From NCBI GenBank assembly GCA_949152475.1, contig OX424558.1:35722651-35786650 (forward strand): DNA of 64,000 bases, written 5' to 3'. Below the pieces are notes generated by a model, which searched no databases, had not been told where the DNA came from, and saw nothing but the letters and a program-made list of their open reading frames with translations. Below are positions 12,653 to 25,000 of the stretch, piece by piece. A program made the position numbers and the translations under genes. Every line of letters starts with the position of its first letter. Within the stretch, counting starts at the first letter, position 1. The stretch is from Terebella lapidaria (taxonomy: Eukaryota > Annelida > Polychaeta > Terebellida > Terebellidae).

Positions 12653-12770
12653 TGTCGAGACGAAATGATACTTCGCCTACACGAAATATTAATTCGCCCA
12701 GGCGAAATACATGTACTAATTCGTCTGGACGATCTACTAATTCGCTATGACGAAATGAGACTTGCTCGAA
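12653..12770. repeat. Array of ~24-bp imperfect palindromes
   Basis: Four to five consecutive units of about 22-25 bp each carry the self-complementary pattern ttcg(n)6-8cgaa, for example attcgcccaggcgaaat. Spacers are rich in acttc/ctaat words. Each unit could fold into a small stem, and adjacent units could also pair with one another. Confidence 0.6.
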
Positions 12771-12789
12771 GATATCATATCGTCAATAA

Positions 12790-14430
12790 ACACGGATGTG
12801 GCAAATAAATGATCGTAATATACAAGTATTCTGGATTGAGGAATATGGTATGATTCTTTGCGAACACATACTAAACAATATAGTAATGCACTAAGTCTAT
12901 GGTATAATTAGTTGATTTTTTGACCTGATTTTCAACGTGTGTACGTGCTTCAATTGTTCACTAGATGAAGAAAAATGGTGCATATGACTCAGAATGTTGC
13001 ATATGACTCGGATATCCAGAAGAAACTGGCACCGGTTATATATTGTACATCAAAAAGTGAATTTATATTACGTAGTAATTGATAGCTATAACACTGTGTG
13101 TTTCATTGTTTATTAATACTCATCTCAGTCACATTAATATTATACTTTGATTTTATTAATTTTTTAGCGAAATTATGCTCTAATCAAAACATCAAGAAAG
13201 ATACCATGTATTTAATGTTGCAGGCGGACACACATAGTTTATGTACAAGGTGTCTGCATAATGAGGCTCATTCTGTTGACGTTATCAACAACTCACACTA
13301 GTGGTGCTTCGGTCGATAAACACGTTCGTTTTATTATTCTTTCGCTGAAGTAATTGTCATATGATGGCTAACTTGACTAGTTGTTCTGCATCAAAATATA
13401 TGAATAACCATTATCCATGGTCACTCGCGCAATAATTGACTTAAAGTTATCCGTCCATTGTCGACATTCAGACTTAATGAAACCAACATGTGTAGGACAT
13501 TATAAGATAATGTCACGATAACCCTCACAATGGTTTTGATTGACCTTATAGCTATAATTTGGTAAGTTGTACATGTTGTATAATATATTTTCATCATGTA
13601 TCGGTTATATCGTATTATGTTGCACTACAAGCAATGCCAAAAAGCATTATGGGATAAACGCATTGTTTATGTAGCACATTCTTACGGTCAACACGTCTCT
13701 GTTTCCAGTAGAGACGTGATCGACAGAATCGAGCTGTGAATAAAATGTCATATATTTTGAACTACGTGAGATGAGATTTTCCTCTTAAGATTTGCGCACA
13801 GCAGAGTAGATCAATCTAGATACACGAATGATAACAGTACATTTCAATAATTTCTGAAATCACTGTCGTTGTTGGTAATATAGCGGAACATGCCCTCTAT
13901 GAATCTGTAGCATGCAGTTACAACGTTATTTTCCATGAATTCAGGGTGATCCGTCACACTTCATATCCATGAAATGGTGCTCCAGGGCATACAGTTTCGA
14001 GATGGTCCAATAACAAACGCTGTTGTCCCTACTCTTATCGTTAAATTTGAGATTTCGAACAGAAATGCTTCGAAAATGGTTCGAGAACCATTTATTTTTA
14101 GTCATTGAAGGTATTTTTAGTTTCGGATTTTCATACAGATGTGTCGAATGGCAGCCTTTTCCGAATAAATTTCATTTTGACTATTTTTTCGGGAAAATGC
14201 TGTGCAGATCTTAGGCCTGTACTAGTGGAAGTCCTTCTATATCTAAACCTGAGTCCCCATCATCAAACAGAATAGGAAAAGAACTTACCTATGACCTCGG
14301 CCACAGGTGTCATTTCCAAGAGCGACGGTGTGCAATCGCTGAAAGGCGCGTTCATCAAGCGTCATTGACATGGATACGAATGCTGCGTTTAGGGCCACTT
14401 TTCGCGAATATGTTTCAATGATTCATATGA
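12790..14430. other. Intergenic DNA, no gene seen
   Basis: AT-rich with no supported coding frame. A short direct repeat of gttgcatatgactc-like words lies near 12979..13008. Confidence 0.5.
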
Positions 14431-14435
14431 TATTC

Positions 14436-14870
14436 GTAAATTGGTTGATATTAACCAATTGGCTGAGAACTCAAGGTATTTTTGCGTTCGCAAAACAATA
14501 ACACACGTTTTTCGTAATAATTAGGAAAGTTGCATATGGAGTTTCATCACGTTTCCATTAAATGTATATACCGAGAGAGGAACTGGAAGTGTTTAATAAA
14601 TAATAGTCCCTTTTCGCTTCAGTTTAAAATTTTCCTTCTATGACTTCCAACTTGGGATTCGCCGCTAATCACTTGATAATATTCAGCGGCTGAGTTAGAT
14701 ATGGAATGTTACTGATTCGCTTCTATTCCGAATTGTTGTATTTTACGTTTGCTATTGTCATCTTTGAAATTTTGTTGTATCGGTGATAATAGGTTGATAT
14801 TTACAACCTATTATTTACATTCTTGTTTACATTTATTATTTTCAACCTACTAATTACATTCTTGGTTTTG
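14436..14870. repeat. Related small hairpins
   Basis: A near-perfect palindrome aattggttgat/attaaccaatt lies near 14440, and a similar hairpin aggttgat..caacct lies near 14790. The second is followed by a direct repeat of an acctat..ttacattcttg block. The function is unknown; these may be remnants of a foldback element. Confidence 0.4.
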
Positions 14871-14879
14871 AGAAAGTCA

Positions 14880-15300
14880 CGTTTTGAAAACTCTGGATAA
14901 CTGGTATTATTAATTGGCCTACTTCCAAAATATTTGTTTCAATCAAGGCAAAAACAATATCGTCCGTTTGTTTCTATGTAGTGTACGGAATACAAACAGT
15001 TCACGAATTCAAGGGAAGGGCATGCGATGTGTTTTATCTCGTATTCGCTGAAATGTCTGACATGAAGTGGTCTACGTGACTATTTGCTGTAAATGTAGAA
15101 TAATCAGCAACTATCGTCACGCTGGCAATACTTCACTTATAGTTTTTTTTCTATTATTACCAATCAAAGCAAAAGGGAATGGGTACCAACATTTGTAACC
15201 ACGGATACATGAATGAGGTAGAGATTCTCTCGAAAAGAACCATTTAGTAGCTAGTAGTTTTCATCAAGGATCAGAGTGGAAAAGAAATGCTCATGAATGA
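14880..15300. repeat. Diverged copy of duplicated segment (part C1)
   Basis: The stretch around 15030..15130 aligns with 31205..31320 and 40830..40940, sharing blocks such as gacatgaagtgg, tgctgtaaatgtag and aatcag. It is much more diverged than A and B are from each other, so it appears to be an older copy of the same family. Confidence 0.5.
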
Positions 15301-15364
15301 GACTGTATACGTTATTTTGTGCTGACGACAATCTATTTTGATCCAACTGAGATATTCAAGTAAA

Positions 15365-16269
15365 CCACTGGAGTAACAAACATGTACAGGGCAATTCAGA
15401 GAAAAAAAACACAAATCGTATGTTTATGATTGAACATGTATACCTGTATACATGTCCCAACGTTTAGGACAGGTTAACCACTGGAGTAACTACAGTAGCT
15501 GATAAGTGACATTGTAAAACAAGTTATTTATTTATCGAAGTAATCCTGACTGATACATAATCAACATAATCTACGCGTGAATAATGTTATTTGCGCGTAA
15601 ATAAAGTTATTTTTGCGTAAATAAAGTTATTTACGCAGAAATAATGTTATTTACGTGGAAAAAACATTATTTACTTCTGCCGTGTATGAGATACTAACCA
15701 AATACTGCCTACACGTGCTTTTATCTTTCTCTTGGTCGATGGGGTAAATAATGTTATTTATGTGTAAGTAAAGTTATTTATGCATAAATAAAGTTATTTA
15801 CGCATAAGTAACGTTTTTTTCCGCGTAAGTAACGTATTTTCTGCGTAAATAAAGTTTTTCACGCAGAAATAACGTTATTCACACGGAAATAATCTATTTA
15901 CGCAGAAAAAACACTATTTACTTCTGCCGTGTGTGATATACTAACCCAATACTGCCTGCATGTGCATTTATTTTTCCCTTTGTCGATGGGATAAATAACG
16001 TTATTTCTGCGTAAAAAACTGTATTTATGCGGAAAAAACGTTACTTACGCGTACATAACTTCATTTATGTGTAAATAACATTATTTACGGGGAAATAAAC
16101 AGGTCAAGATTACTCCGAAAAATAAATAAGTATTTTTTCGCAGTGTCACTTATCAGCCACTGTAAGTAACAAACATGTGCAGGGCAATTCAGAGAAAAAA
16201 AACACCAATTGTATGTTTATGATTGAACATGTATACCTGTATACATGTCCCAACGTTTTAGGACAGGTT
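15365..16269. repeat. 113-bp tandem duplication, second copy interrupted
   Basis: Copy 1 runs 15365..15477. Copy 2 begins at 15478, is split by the inverted-repeat element at 15491..16164, and resumes to about 16269. Each copy starts ccactggagtaac and ends near gtttaggacaggtt. The near-identity of the copies and the clean interruption give the order of events: duplication first, insertion second. Confidence 0.8.
15491..16164. mobile_element. 674-bp TIR element with internal palindromic repeats
   Basis: Inverted ends of about 60 bp (start TACAGTRGCTGATAAGTGAC) lie at 15491..15550 and 16105..16164, flanked by the 6-bp duplication agtaac (15485..15490 and 16165..16170). The interior is built of about 20-bp self-complementary words of the type ttatttacgcgtaaataa. 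It also holds a ~248-bp internal duplication marked by cttctgccgtgt near 15673 and 15922. No coding capacity. It is a non-autonomous DNA element; the 6-bp duplication does not assign a superfamily. Confidence 0.8.
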
Positions 16270-16270
16270 C

Positions 16271-17490
16271 ATCACGTTGCCAATCAGACTGAAGGCGCAG
16301 TTCCATTCTGCAATATTTACACTATTAAGAGATATTGCTGAGTTAATGACATCTTCTTGACCAAACAATTGTCTCATGCAATATTGTACCCCTGATATTA
16401 TCAGTAGAAAATGTGTCGAAATTGTCTTGAGTAATATCCGGAAATGTTTTGTCAATCAACCATAACATAATCATTGGTGTAGTACTATGTCGAAATTATT
16501 GTGAAAAAACATTTGACATTATGTGCAACTGACTTTGTATGATGTAAATGTGATTCGTAAATAAATGTCAATAACGTCACTGCCAAATTCGGTGAAGTTT
16601 TTTTTTTGTGTGTGAATCACCCAGTGAATCACGTCTACAATTGTTAGTGAATAATTATCATTTCCATTCATGGACAAAATACAGTTTCATAGAATCACTG
16701 CGAGTATCGATATGTTAGATAAAAATCCAAAATATATGGTTTGACTATCAGATTATTTTATCAAATCAAATCATGTTTTTTTATCTAATCAAAATCTATT
16801 TCCTGGCGTGTGTGAGTTGCAGTTTTAAGTGCAGAATAAATGTGTGGCCACAGCGGGAAATGTTTTCTATTGCCAGGAATTGTTTACACGTCAACGTTGG
16901 ATGGAACATGTTCATACATCTTGCAGCTATATGCGGCAAACTCTTGAACAGGAATAAACGTATTTGTTATCATCACTTTGACAGGCGAGTTTTTCTACAT
17001 GTATAATCGATGGAGTCTGAAGGGCCGGTGATGTGCGTATTGAAGCACTTTGTCATTAGTTTGCTATGGTTACATAGTGTAAAAATTGTGAATAAATAGT
17101 TCATGTTTTCTATTGCCATCGTCAGAATCGGTTTGTACTGATAGTGATAGGTTGTAGAATTCCGTGTTCTAAAATACCGAAAATAATACAAAGTATATAC
17201 AATTACACTGTGAATACATTTCCACTCTTCTCAAAACCCTATCATGATAGAACTCGTTAAAACCAGACACCAAAAAGTTATCAAAAGTAATAGATAATTT
17301 AATGCCTACTGGTAACGGCAATTTGTCTCAGTTATATTAATCTTCGACGAGGTTTTGTCGAAAAGCATTTCCCAGAAGACCAAAACTGTTTAGCGACAAC
17401 CACTTTCACAAATAAGCACTAAATATTTGATGTAGAACGACCTTTCATGTAGAACAGGAAAGATGTAAAAGCTGAACTTAAGTGTAATGT
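16271..17490. other. Intergenic DNA with diverged copy C2
   Basis: No supported gene. The block around 16938..16990 (aggaataaacgtatttgtt.. through gacaggcgag) aligns with 32277..32320 and 41171..41215, so part of this stretch is an old relative of the A/B segment. Confidence 0.45.
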
Positions 17491-17907
17491 TTGCACTATT
17501 ATATAATGTCGCCTCCATGTGGCTCTGAGATATTGGGATTAATGACCACTGTCATCACCACTCCGGGAATTATGAATGATTGTAATGCTGTGAATATTAA
17601 CATAAGCACAATATATGAAGAGCTTGATAATGAACTTGACTCACAAGGTGACATTCATGACCTAATATTTCCAAATCTTTCAATTTCCATACACTCATTG
17701 TCGTTGACCGATCGTGACGTGTCATATCGGTGGGCGTGTTGTGCATTGTACGTGCTTTCTGTACAGTTGTGCACACTTAGATTAACAGAAACTGCCCAGC
17801 AAATCCAGCAAATTTCTTCAGAGCCTAGAAAAATTACGCCAGCTTATTGGTATGCGAGTGCGATATGTGACGTCATTGACAGCTGGCTTTTTAATGAGGC
17901 GTTTTAA
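17491..17907 (+). CDS. Unassigned 138-codon frame, weak ABCA-like hint
   Basis: An open frame of 138 codons beginning MHYYIMSPPCG. Residues ~88-130 carry a YRWACCALYVLSV hydrophobic stretch followed by TAQQIQQIS and PAYWYASAICDV. That pattern vaguely recalls the loop and transmembrane segment of ABCA transporters, where a lipid-exporter half has a QxxSG..YWL..WD signature. The resemblance is short and lacks the SG dipeptide, so it may be chance or a decayed exon. No clear splice sites or neighbouring exons were found. It could be non-coding. Confidence 0.25.
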   Translation: MHYYIMSPPCGSEILGLMTTVITTPGIMNDCNAVNINISTIYEELDNELDSQGDIHDLIFPNLSISIHSLSLTDRDVSYRWACCALYVLSVQLCTLRLTETAQQIQQISSEPRKITPAYWYASAICDVIDSWLFNEAF

Positions 17908-18004
17908 CATGTAACAATTAAGGGTTTTATGTTCATATTTGGTCACTAACACCCATCACATATATTTTTCAGTAGGAAGAGTAGAGTGAGTGTATGTCAA
18001 TTTT

Positions 18005-18438
18005 GGTTGCCGTGACAACCAATAGGCTGATTTGGCCCTTAGCAACCACAAATAGCCACGGCTGCTAAGGGCAGTATTCAAATTGGAACACTATATAAAT
18101 GTATCCAACCAATTCAGATAACATAATAGTGTCAATATCTTGTGGAATTGATCTACAAAATCTTCAAAAACATTCCTTAGCAACCGATACAGGCCTGAAA
18201 AAATCACCAACCTTGGAGAAGCCCTTGGAGATGAATAGATGCCAATACCACTAGCTTCCAATGACTGTATTGGTTGCTAAGGGATGATTTCAAACATTTT
18301 GCTGATATAATACGCAATATATTGTTATTACTCTATTGTCTGAAAGCGTTTAATTCATGTGTATCTTGTTTTTAATTAGATATTGACCTTAGCAACCGTA
18401 GCTAAGGGCCTAACTGGCTATTGGTTGCTATGGCAATC
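18005..18438. mobile_element. 434-bp foldback element
   Basis: Imperfect inverted ends of about 45 bp start GGTTGCCRTGRCAACCAATAG. An inner motif, ggcccttagcaacc, is repeated in both orientations several times, including near 18180 and 18270. There is no coding frame. A target duplication was not resolved. It is best read as a MITE-like element whose arms can pair along most of their length. Confidence 0.65.
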
Positions 18439-19411
18439 ACGAGTTTTATGAAATCACTGACTATTCCAACTCAAAACATGAAAAGTGGGGTTTGTAAACA
18501 GATATGAATACGAACGGTTTCATTATTCCATTTCAATGCAAACAGTGCTTTTACATACATGACAAGAACTAATACATAATTTTTCGTGACATGTACACTC
18601 TTCCATACTCCAGTAATATGAGCAGACATCTTCATAACCAGTATAATGTTTAGATCTATCCGACTACAAAAATAAAGTTTAAACCTACATCTCAATATTG
18701 ATGAATATTTGGCGATGTTGCTGCGAGGATGAGTCACAATGTACTCGATTAAGGACACAACGAAATGCACAAAGCTTAGTAGATTTTTGTTTCGAACATA
18801 TCTCCGTAAACATCAACTGAAATTATTGTTGATCATTCCCAATGTATCAAATGTACCGCCAACGATCAGGTGCAATTTCAAGTGGATGAGCACACCCATT
18901 GCTTCATGTGTACCAGTAAAACATGCCCTCATTTATCGACAGAGTAAACAGTATGCGGCCAGTATGCGGTATGCGGTTTCCAGTTCTATCCGTGTCCTGT
19001 ATAATATTATATGTACCACACGATATGCTTGTTTCATGGTGTATGTGGGATGGTTGTTTGCCCTTTCAACATAAAAGAACGACGATGAATTGTCTACTCA
19101 TCCATATATGCCAGGATTTTATCAACTATCAGCTCATCACAGTAACGGTTTTGTGTAGGAGGAACATTTGAGGATCGTTTCGCAATAGGACCGTTACCTC
19201 GGTAATAAATGTAGAACAACACAGAGTGCTGGTTAATGAAGCTAAAACACAAGCAATGATATTACGAATGCAGTGAAATTCACCATTTGGTAATTTTACA
19301 CACATAAAATACATCATCAAGTACACTGGCTGCACATATTTTTTGAAAGATGAATCGGACGGCCCATATGAATATAAACAACAGGTGTTTGTTCATAACT
19401 GTTTTCAATTA
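18439..19411. other. Intergenic DNA, no gene seen
   Basis: AT-rich. Open frames here are short and lack recognisable domains or splice context. Confidence 0.5.
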
Positions 19412-19775
19412 ATAATAACTTGATAATAATCCAATTGAATTGTGCTCGCATATTACAACAAATTATTGATTTTCCTATGAGTGCAAATTCTGCACCATTA
19501 TTGGCACACCTGTTTGTGTACATAATATAAATAAGATTTCATCCAATTTCTAAGAAACACACTAGTACCGTAGCTCCAATTTCACTTCCAGATACATAGA
19601 TGACGTATCTAAGTAAGGTGATTAATTGGATTCAATATATCATAAAAAAACTTAAAATATACATATTACAGGGTCCCTTAATTTTCCTATCCATTTAGAT
19701 CTAAGGTTGGTGATTGATAAAGATTCTAACCGGTCAACTATTGTAGATGACAAACGTGATGATAAACAATTTCCC
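19412..19775. repeat. Dispersed repeat, copy 1 (~370 bp)
   Basis: Aligns along its length with 35567..35950, sharing blocks such as gtgcaaattctgcaccatta, ggattcaatatatcat and aaggttggtgattgataaag. Identity is roughly 85-90% by eye with small indels. Neither copy holds a shared open frame. The family is unknown. Confidence 0.75.
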
Positions 19776-20091
19776 TTTTCTAAGCAGCATTCCTATGTCG
19801 TCAGCATTATGGTATGTTTGTCTCACAACGCATGCGCTATTTCAGAGCTAGTTGTAGATATGAGGACTTTGTGTTGATGAAGAAGAGGCTCCACCTGGCG
19901 ATTGTGTCATGTTTGAAACTCTTCAAAAAGGGTTCAATAAATTTTAAAATCCTCATATCACTCTCACAACAAAATTCATGAATACCCATTGATGAAAATC
20001 CAAATGTACTTCATGTAAATAATGTATTGAATATATTGGCACTTTCAGAATGACCACAGAAAAGCCAAAAAACCAGTGCTAAAAGACTGAC

Positions 20092-20255
20092 CTGGGGATT
20101 CCACAAATGCCCAGTGCATTTTATGTGCATCAGCCAATAAATATATCCAAAGTTATCTATAAACAGTATACAACAATGTACCACTGTGTATTTATGTCCA
20201 TACTTCCTCATACTCCGTGCATAAGGGCCCAAAAATGGCACTGTTTGGCCAAGAA
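20092..20255 (-). CDS. Candidate host exon, unidentified
   Basis: On the minus strand a pyrimidine-rich acceptor (ttttttatttcag) at 20256 precedes a 164-bp stretch open in one frame (LGQTVPFLGPYARS.. to ..GHLWNPQ), ending at a CAG|GTCAGT donor. The protein is not recognised. It lies just outside the TTAA that may bound the transposon at 20322. With a candidate exon at 26742..26789 it could belong to a host gene whose intron received the element. This rests only on splice signals and an open frame. Confidence 0.25.
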
Positions 20256-21200
20256 CTGAAATAAAAAATCAATATGGCCGACTATAATTTGATTGGAACT
20301 ACTTTTGCTGCTGGGAATTAACCCTTTGCTTGTTATAATATTGGGGCTTATTGAGGGAGAACTAATTTTCTGAAGAAGACAAGAAATATGAACATGGCAA
20401 GGTGAAAGGTAAATATTTTATTTTGTCAACACTTCATGAAAAGAAGATCAATATAATAATGCGTAACATCAATATATGAGAAAGTCAATAACAAGAATAA
20501 CAGTGATGTAAGGTTGAAAGCATAATAGTTGTATATGGGAGGAAATAAAATAGAAATCATGAAAATCACTTAATAACATATCATGATCAATAATGACTGA
20601 AGATATGACATGCGTTGAAAATCATAACGTGTACATTTTCATGGAAGTTACATGTATCTGTGAAATCAACTTCTACATACAATAAATCACAGCAAGCTGG
20701 TGAGAGGTATTGTTTCCCTAAACACATGTACAATAGATAAATTCTAAAATTGTGTAACCATGGTAACACTCGCAGGTAAATCAGTTGCATTTGAAGGTTA
20801 ATAATATCCAAATTACCGAAGAATTTTATATGAAGTCTGCAAAGTGTGCATACTGCAGGTGGGTTGATTATATGTTTTATGGTGGTTAACATATCACAAA
20901 TCAATATATATCCTGGCTGAAGTGAGCACAGATCATGGATCAATATAACCTGCAGTGAAATGGAATACCAATTTGACATTGTGAGGTCTCTATACAATGA
21001 AGCCATGATGTGGAAGGGAAATATTTCCCATTATTCACCCGAACCACCACATTGGAATGAGGCATGTGCATTTATAACAGTAATATTTCGAATCAGCATA
21101 CATAGTCGTCTTATCTCTCCCCTAACAAATAAAATACATGTACAGGTTGTGATGAATGTACACATTTCATATCATTATTACACATAATATATCGTGGAAG

Positions 21201-21606
21201 CTGTGTTGGAGACGCTCACTGAGTGTTGGAGAACAGTTCGAGACAGATGTCTTGGAGATGTTCACCGAGTGTTCGAGAACAGTTCGAGTGTGCTGTCTTT
21301 GAGATGTTCACTGAGTGTTGGAGAACAGTTCGACAGAGATGTCTTGGAGATGTTCACCGAGTGTTGGAGACCAGTTTCAGTGTGATGTCTTTGAGATGTT
21401 CACTGAGTGTTGAAAGAACAGTTCGACAGAGATGTGTTGGAGATGTTCACCGAGTGTTGGAGTACAGTTCGAGTGTGCTGTCTTTGAGATGTTCACCGAG
21501 TGTTGGAGAACAGTTCGAGTGTGCTGGCTCGGAGATGTTCACCGAGTGTTGAAAAACAGTTGGAGTGAGCTGTGTTGGAGATGTTCACCGAGTGTTGAAA
21601 AATAGT
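21201..21606. repeat. Minisatellite, 46-bp unit, ~9 copies
   Basis: Units starting gagtgttggagaacagttcg recur at 21221, 21267, 21313, 21359, 21405, 21452, 21498, 21544 and 21590, a strict 46-bp period with one 47-bp step. The middle of the unit alternates between a gacagagatgt and a gtgtgctgt form, giving a partial 92-bp higher-order period. The unit is not a multiple of three, so frames running through it are incidental. The array ends in an A-rich tract at about 21607. Confidence 0.92.
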
Positions 21607-21751
21607 TGAAAAAAAAAAAACGAAACTGAAGAAGTCTGAAAAAAGCCATAAAAATATATGTTACATGCATAGATATATTTATATGACAAAAACAACAAGA
21701 GAAATTGAAACATTGGAAATTCATAATAAAATAGCCTTCATGAAAACATAC

Positions 21752-21835
21752 CTTGTTTGAGGTTATGTAGTATGGTGCTGGGGATGTTCCTGTGCATTGT
21801 GCATGTCTGGCCTCGTATGGTGCAATGGTGACAAA
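21752..21835 (-). CDS. Candidate exon downstream of the transposase gene
   Basis: On the minus strand an 84-bp stretch lies between a ctattttacag acceptor and an AAG|GTATGT donor. It is open in more than one frame, one of them reading FVTIAPYEARHAQC... It could be an exon of a second gene of the same element or a chance pair of signals. No domain is recognised. Confidence 0.25.
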
Positions 21836-22015
21836 CTGTAAAATAGAGTAAGAGTAGAATACCTGAAATGTCATTGGCAGGTGTTGTGTTTCCCACAACA
21901 AAACCAAGATAAATGACAACATGGAGACTGTATTTTTTGTCAACATGATTATAGTTAATATCATCATACTATTATGAGGATATACTCAGCACAAAGGATG
22001 CTACTCACATTAAAC

Positions 22016-25000
22016 TCAAATCAGTTGAACATCCCCAGCGTGGAAGTCCTCCACAAGATGAGTGACATCACAGATCTCGGACTCGGATCCACTCCCGTCA
22101 TACTCCACCCGATAAACAGCAGAAGTGGTGCCCGCTCTTCCTTTAAGGAGTTTGAGAACTTTCCCTGTAAAAATATATATAAATGGAATAGAGAAATGGA
22201 GAATGCTGATTACTCCGAAAATATAGGGTGTAAAGGTCAAAAGAGAAGGTCAGTTGAGATTCACAGTGTACATACGAGTGCTCAGTGCTTACCGGTGTAC
22301 CACTTCTGCTGGCCCGGCTCGTCGAGAATCCAGCGGTGCTTGATGTGCTTCCCGACGAGCTTCGGAACCTTCCTTCGGGTGGATCTTTTCTGGGAGTGGA
22401 CAGCAACCTGTGTCTGGAGCCTCGAGATCTGTGACGGTGGAGGACTCCCAGGTGCAGTGGCTTTCCTATCGATACAAACATTATACAGACTCAATATTCA
22501 TATTTCAACATTAGAAAGCACTACAAAGACAATGTTTATTTAAGACATTTGTGTTATTTTTTATATGATGATAAATCCTCACCTTTTGGTAGCATGGGCA
22601 GAAGCACAGGCCTCAGAGATCTGCTGAATTGGTTCCACCTGTAATGGAGGAATCACAAAGATAAATCATAGGTATACAGGTATTGGCTATACACATCAGG
22701 TTAATCTGGCACTGATACATGCAATATGTGGTTTGTGATAATTGTTATTCATGTTGCATTCATGATACACATCATACATGTACTTACAGATTCCCTGATG
22801 CCTGGGTATTTCCCTTTCCGAGGCACTGCCAACTCAGGTAAATAAGAGCCGAAATAGAATTTGGATAACTTGGGTAACATAACAGTGTTCCAAAAGCTAT
22901 CATCCCTTGGAATGCGCTCAATGTACACGTCATGGGGATTTATACGCCTTATCATGAGATCGCACCACTTGCAGTCATACGCCTGCATCTGACCCTGTAC
23001 TTGATGGAAGAAAGCATGGTCTTTCTTGAGTTGGAGCTGCCCTTCAGGACTGACAGCCAGACAAAATTGTTTTTTTGTCTTGGCTGCCTCGGTCAACATT
23101 TGGGCAGACCCCGTAGTCAAGACATGCTTGATCTCAAGAAGACCATGCTCCCCATTCTCTTTCACCAGTCGGTCAGTGCTAGCCGCAAGGAAAGGGTACT
23201 GCTTGACAACGGCTAGGCCAGCAGTCTGCAGTTTTACCACCTTTCCCCCTGACTGCCGGGCGAGATACTCACGAGCCGCGTACTCTTCCTGTCTCAGTCC
23301 TAACCTGGTCAACCTCGTGCCATTGAACCGGCTGTAAAGCAACTGGTCTACCAACGGTGCAGCTGCTGTACTTGTTCGGCGTTTGACTATTTTGGCAAAA
23401 TTGGAGGCAGAAAGGCGGAGTCGCCTTTGCTGGAACCAAAAAGCACAACTGCTTTGACCAGTGGTCTTCTGCAAAATAGTCTTACGCTGAACATCTGTGA
23501 CAACAACCTCCCGCTGATAGAAATCAGTTTGCTGCTGAGCCAGCTCAGCACTTGAAATGTCAGGTTCCACCTGCACACTCTGGGGGCCATATGACCTTTT
23601 CGCTTTAACACTAGATGCCTGGGTCTGCCTAAGGCGTTTGCGCTTCTGGGCACGGGCTCGAACTTCAGGACGACCCGCACTGCGTGCAGCACGGGCCAGC
23701 TTCAGAAGTACTTTCCGCCCATGATCCCAGAAGGCAGAGGAAGCTTGTGAATGGGTCACCTGCTCCCATACCTTGGGCGACCACTGAGGCCCTAGGTTCT
23801 TACGTAGGCCAGCCCCAAAACAACGAGCATGCCAGGCGCCCCTCTGACACCGGTTAACCAGTTTCCCACCATCAAACTTGCCCCGGATGGCCATCCAAGA
23901 CTCCGCCAGATTAGTGGTTTGATTGCCAATCAAGCTCGACGCCTTGATAGCAAGACGTTCGAGCAAGATTTTGACACCTGCCACCAAACTGGCATCAACA
24001 TCTGATTGACCATCAGGACAATCCCCACGAGCTTCTTCCTGCTCAGCCTCAGTGGAGCCCTCGAGCCACACCTGCAGCTCGGAAGCAGCCACGTCATCAG
24101 CATTATCACATTCCGAAGGTGAGGAGGACGTTGTCGGCTGGATAACGGACTGTTTGACGGTGGGAACAGACTGAACAGGAGGAGCTGACAAAGGTGCCGT
24201 ATCGCATGCCACACCAGAATCAGCTTGGCGTACTCTACAGAAGTCCACAGAGCAATTGGTGTGGACTCCGAATACATGCCAAATGCTGTTCCGAATGTCA
24301 CATGCTAACAGCTTAGCAGCATCTGTTTTGTTCTGAAGTTTAGACCGCATTCGAATAGCACATCTAACTCCAGAAACCAAACGGATACGCTGCTGCTTTG
24401 TCAGTTTACCACGACCTTTGAAATCTGGATTATCCTGCACAAGCCGCTCGAGGCTGTCACGCAGGCACTTAGTGGCATGGTTAGCACACTCAAGCTTCCT
24501 AACATGACGACACCAAGCGGGGCCACGATCCAAAAGTGTAGCCATCACTGAACTGTCACCGTCTGCAATCAGGCGCATGAAGCGAACACCATACTTGCTC
24601 TCACAGGTGGAGAACGCCTCCAAAATTATGTCCGACTCCATGGCCTGACTGCTGGCTGTCCAGTTGCAAAAACACTTATGTGGTTTTGGCTTACACTGGA
24701 TGCCATCGGCAACAGTACAGATTTGGCACAGTTTGTTTCGTACACCAATGTGCAAGATTTTATCAGTTTCAGCCCCAACAATGATGGCCACACCACCAAG
24801 GGCGTTGTAGGTGTGCTTGTGACTACGCTTGCTCCAACCACCATCTGCAACAACAGTTATAGCCGGAACATCTTCATGAAAATCCCCCCGCTCTATCGCC
24901 AACCTCTTCTCCTCCTCAGCAGCCCTCCTCATTTCCTGCTCTAGAGTGTCATGCCACCATGAACCAATCTCCTGCTCTAAGCTACAAAACATCCCCCCAC

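Noticed and set aside
21223-21552. 109-codon frame with repeating cysteine/tryptophan words
   Set aside because: It runs entirely through the 46-bp minisatellite, whose unit is not a multiple of three, so the frame is incidental.
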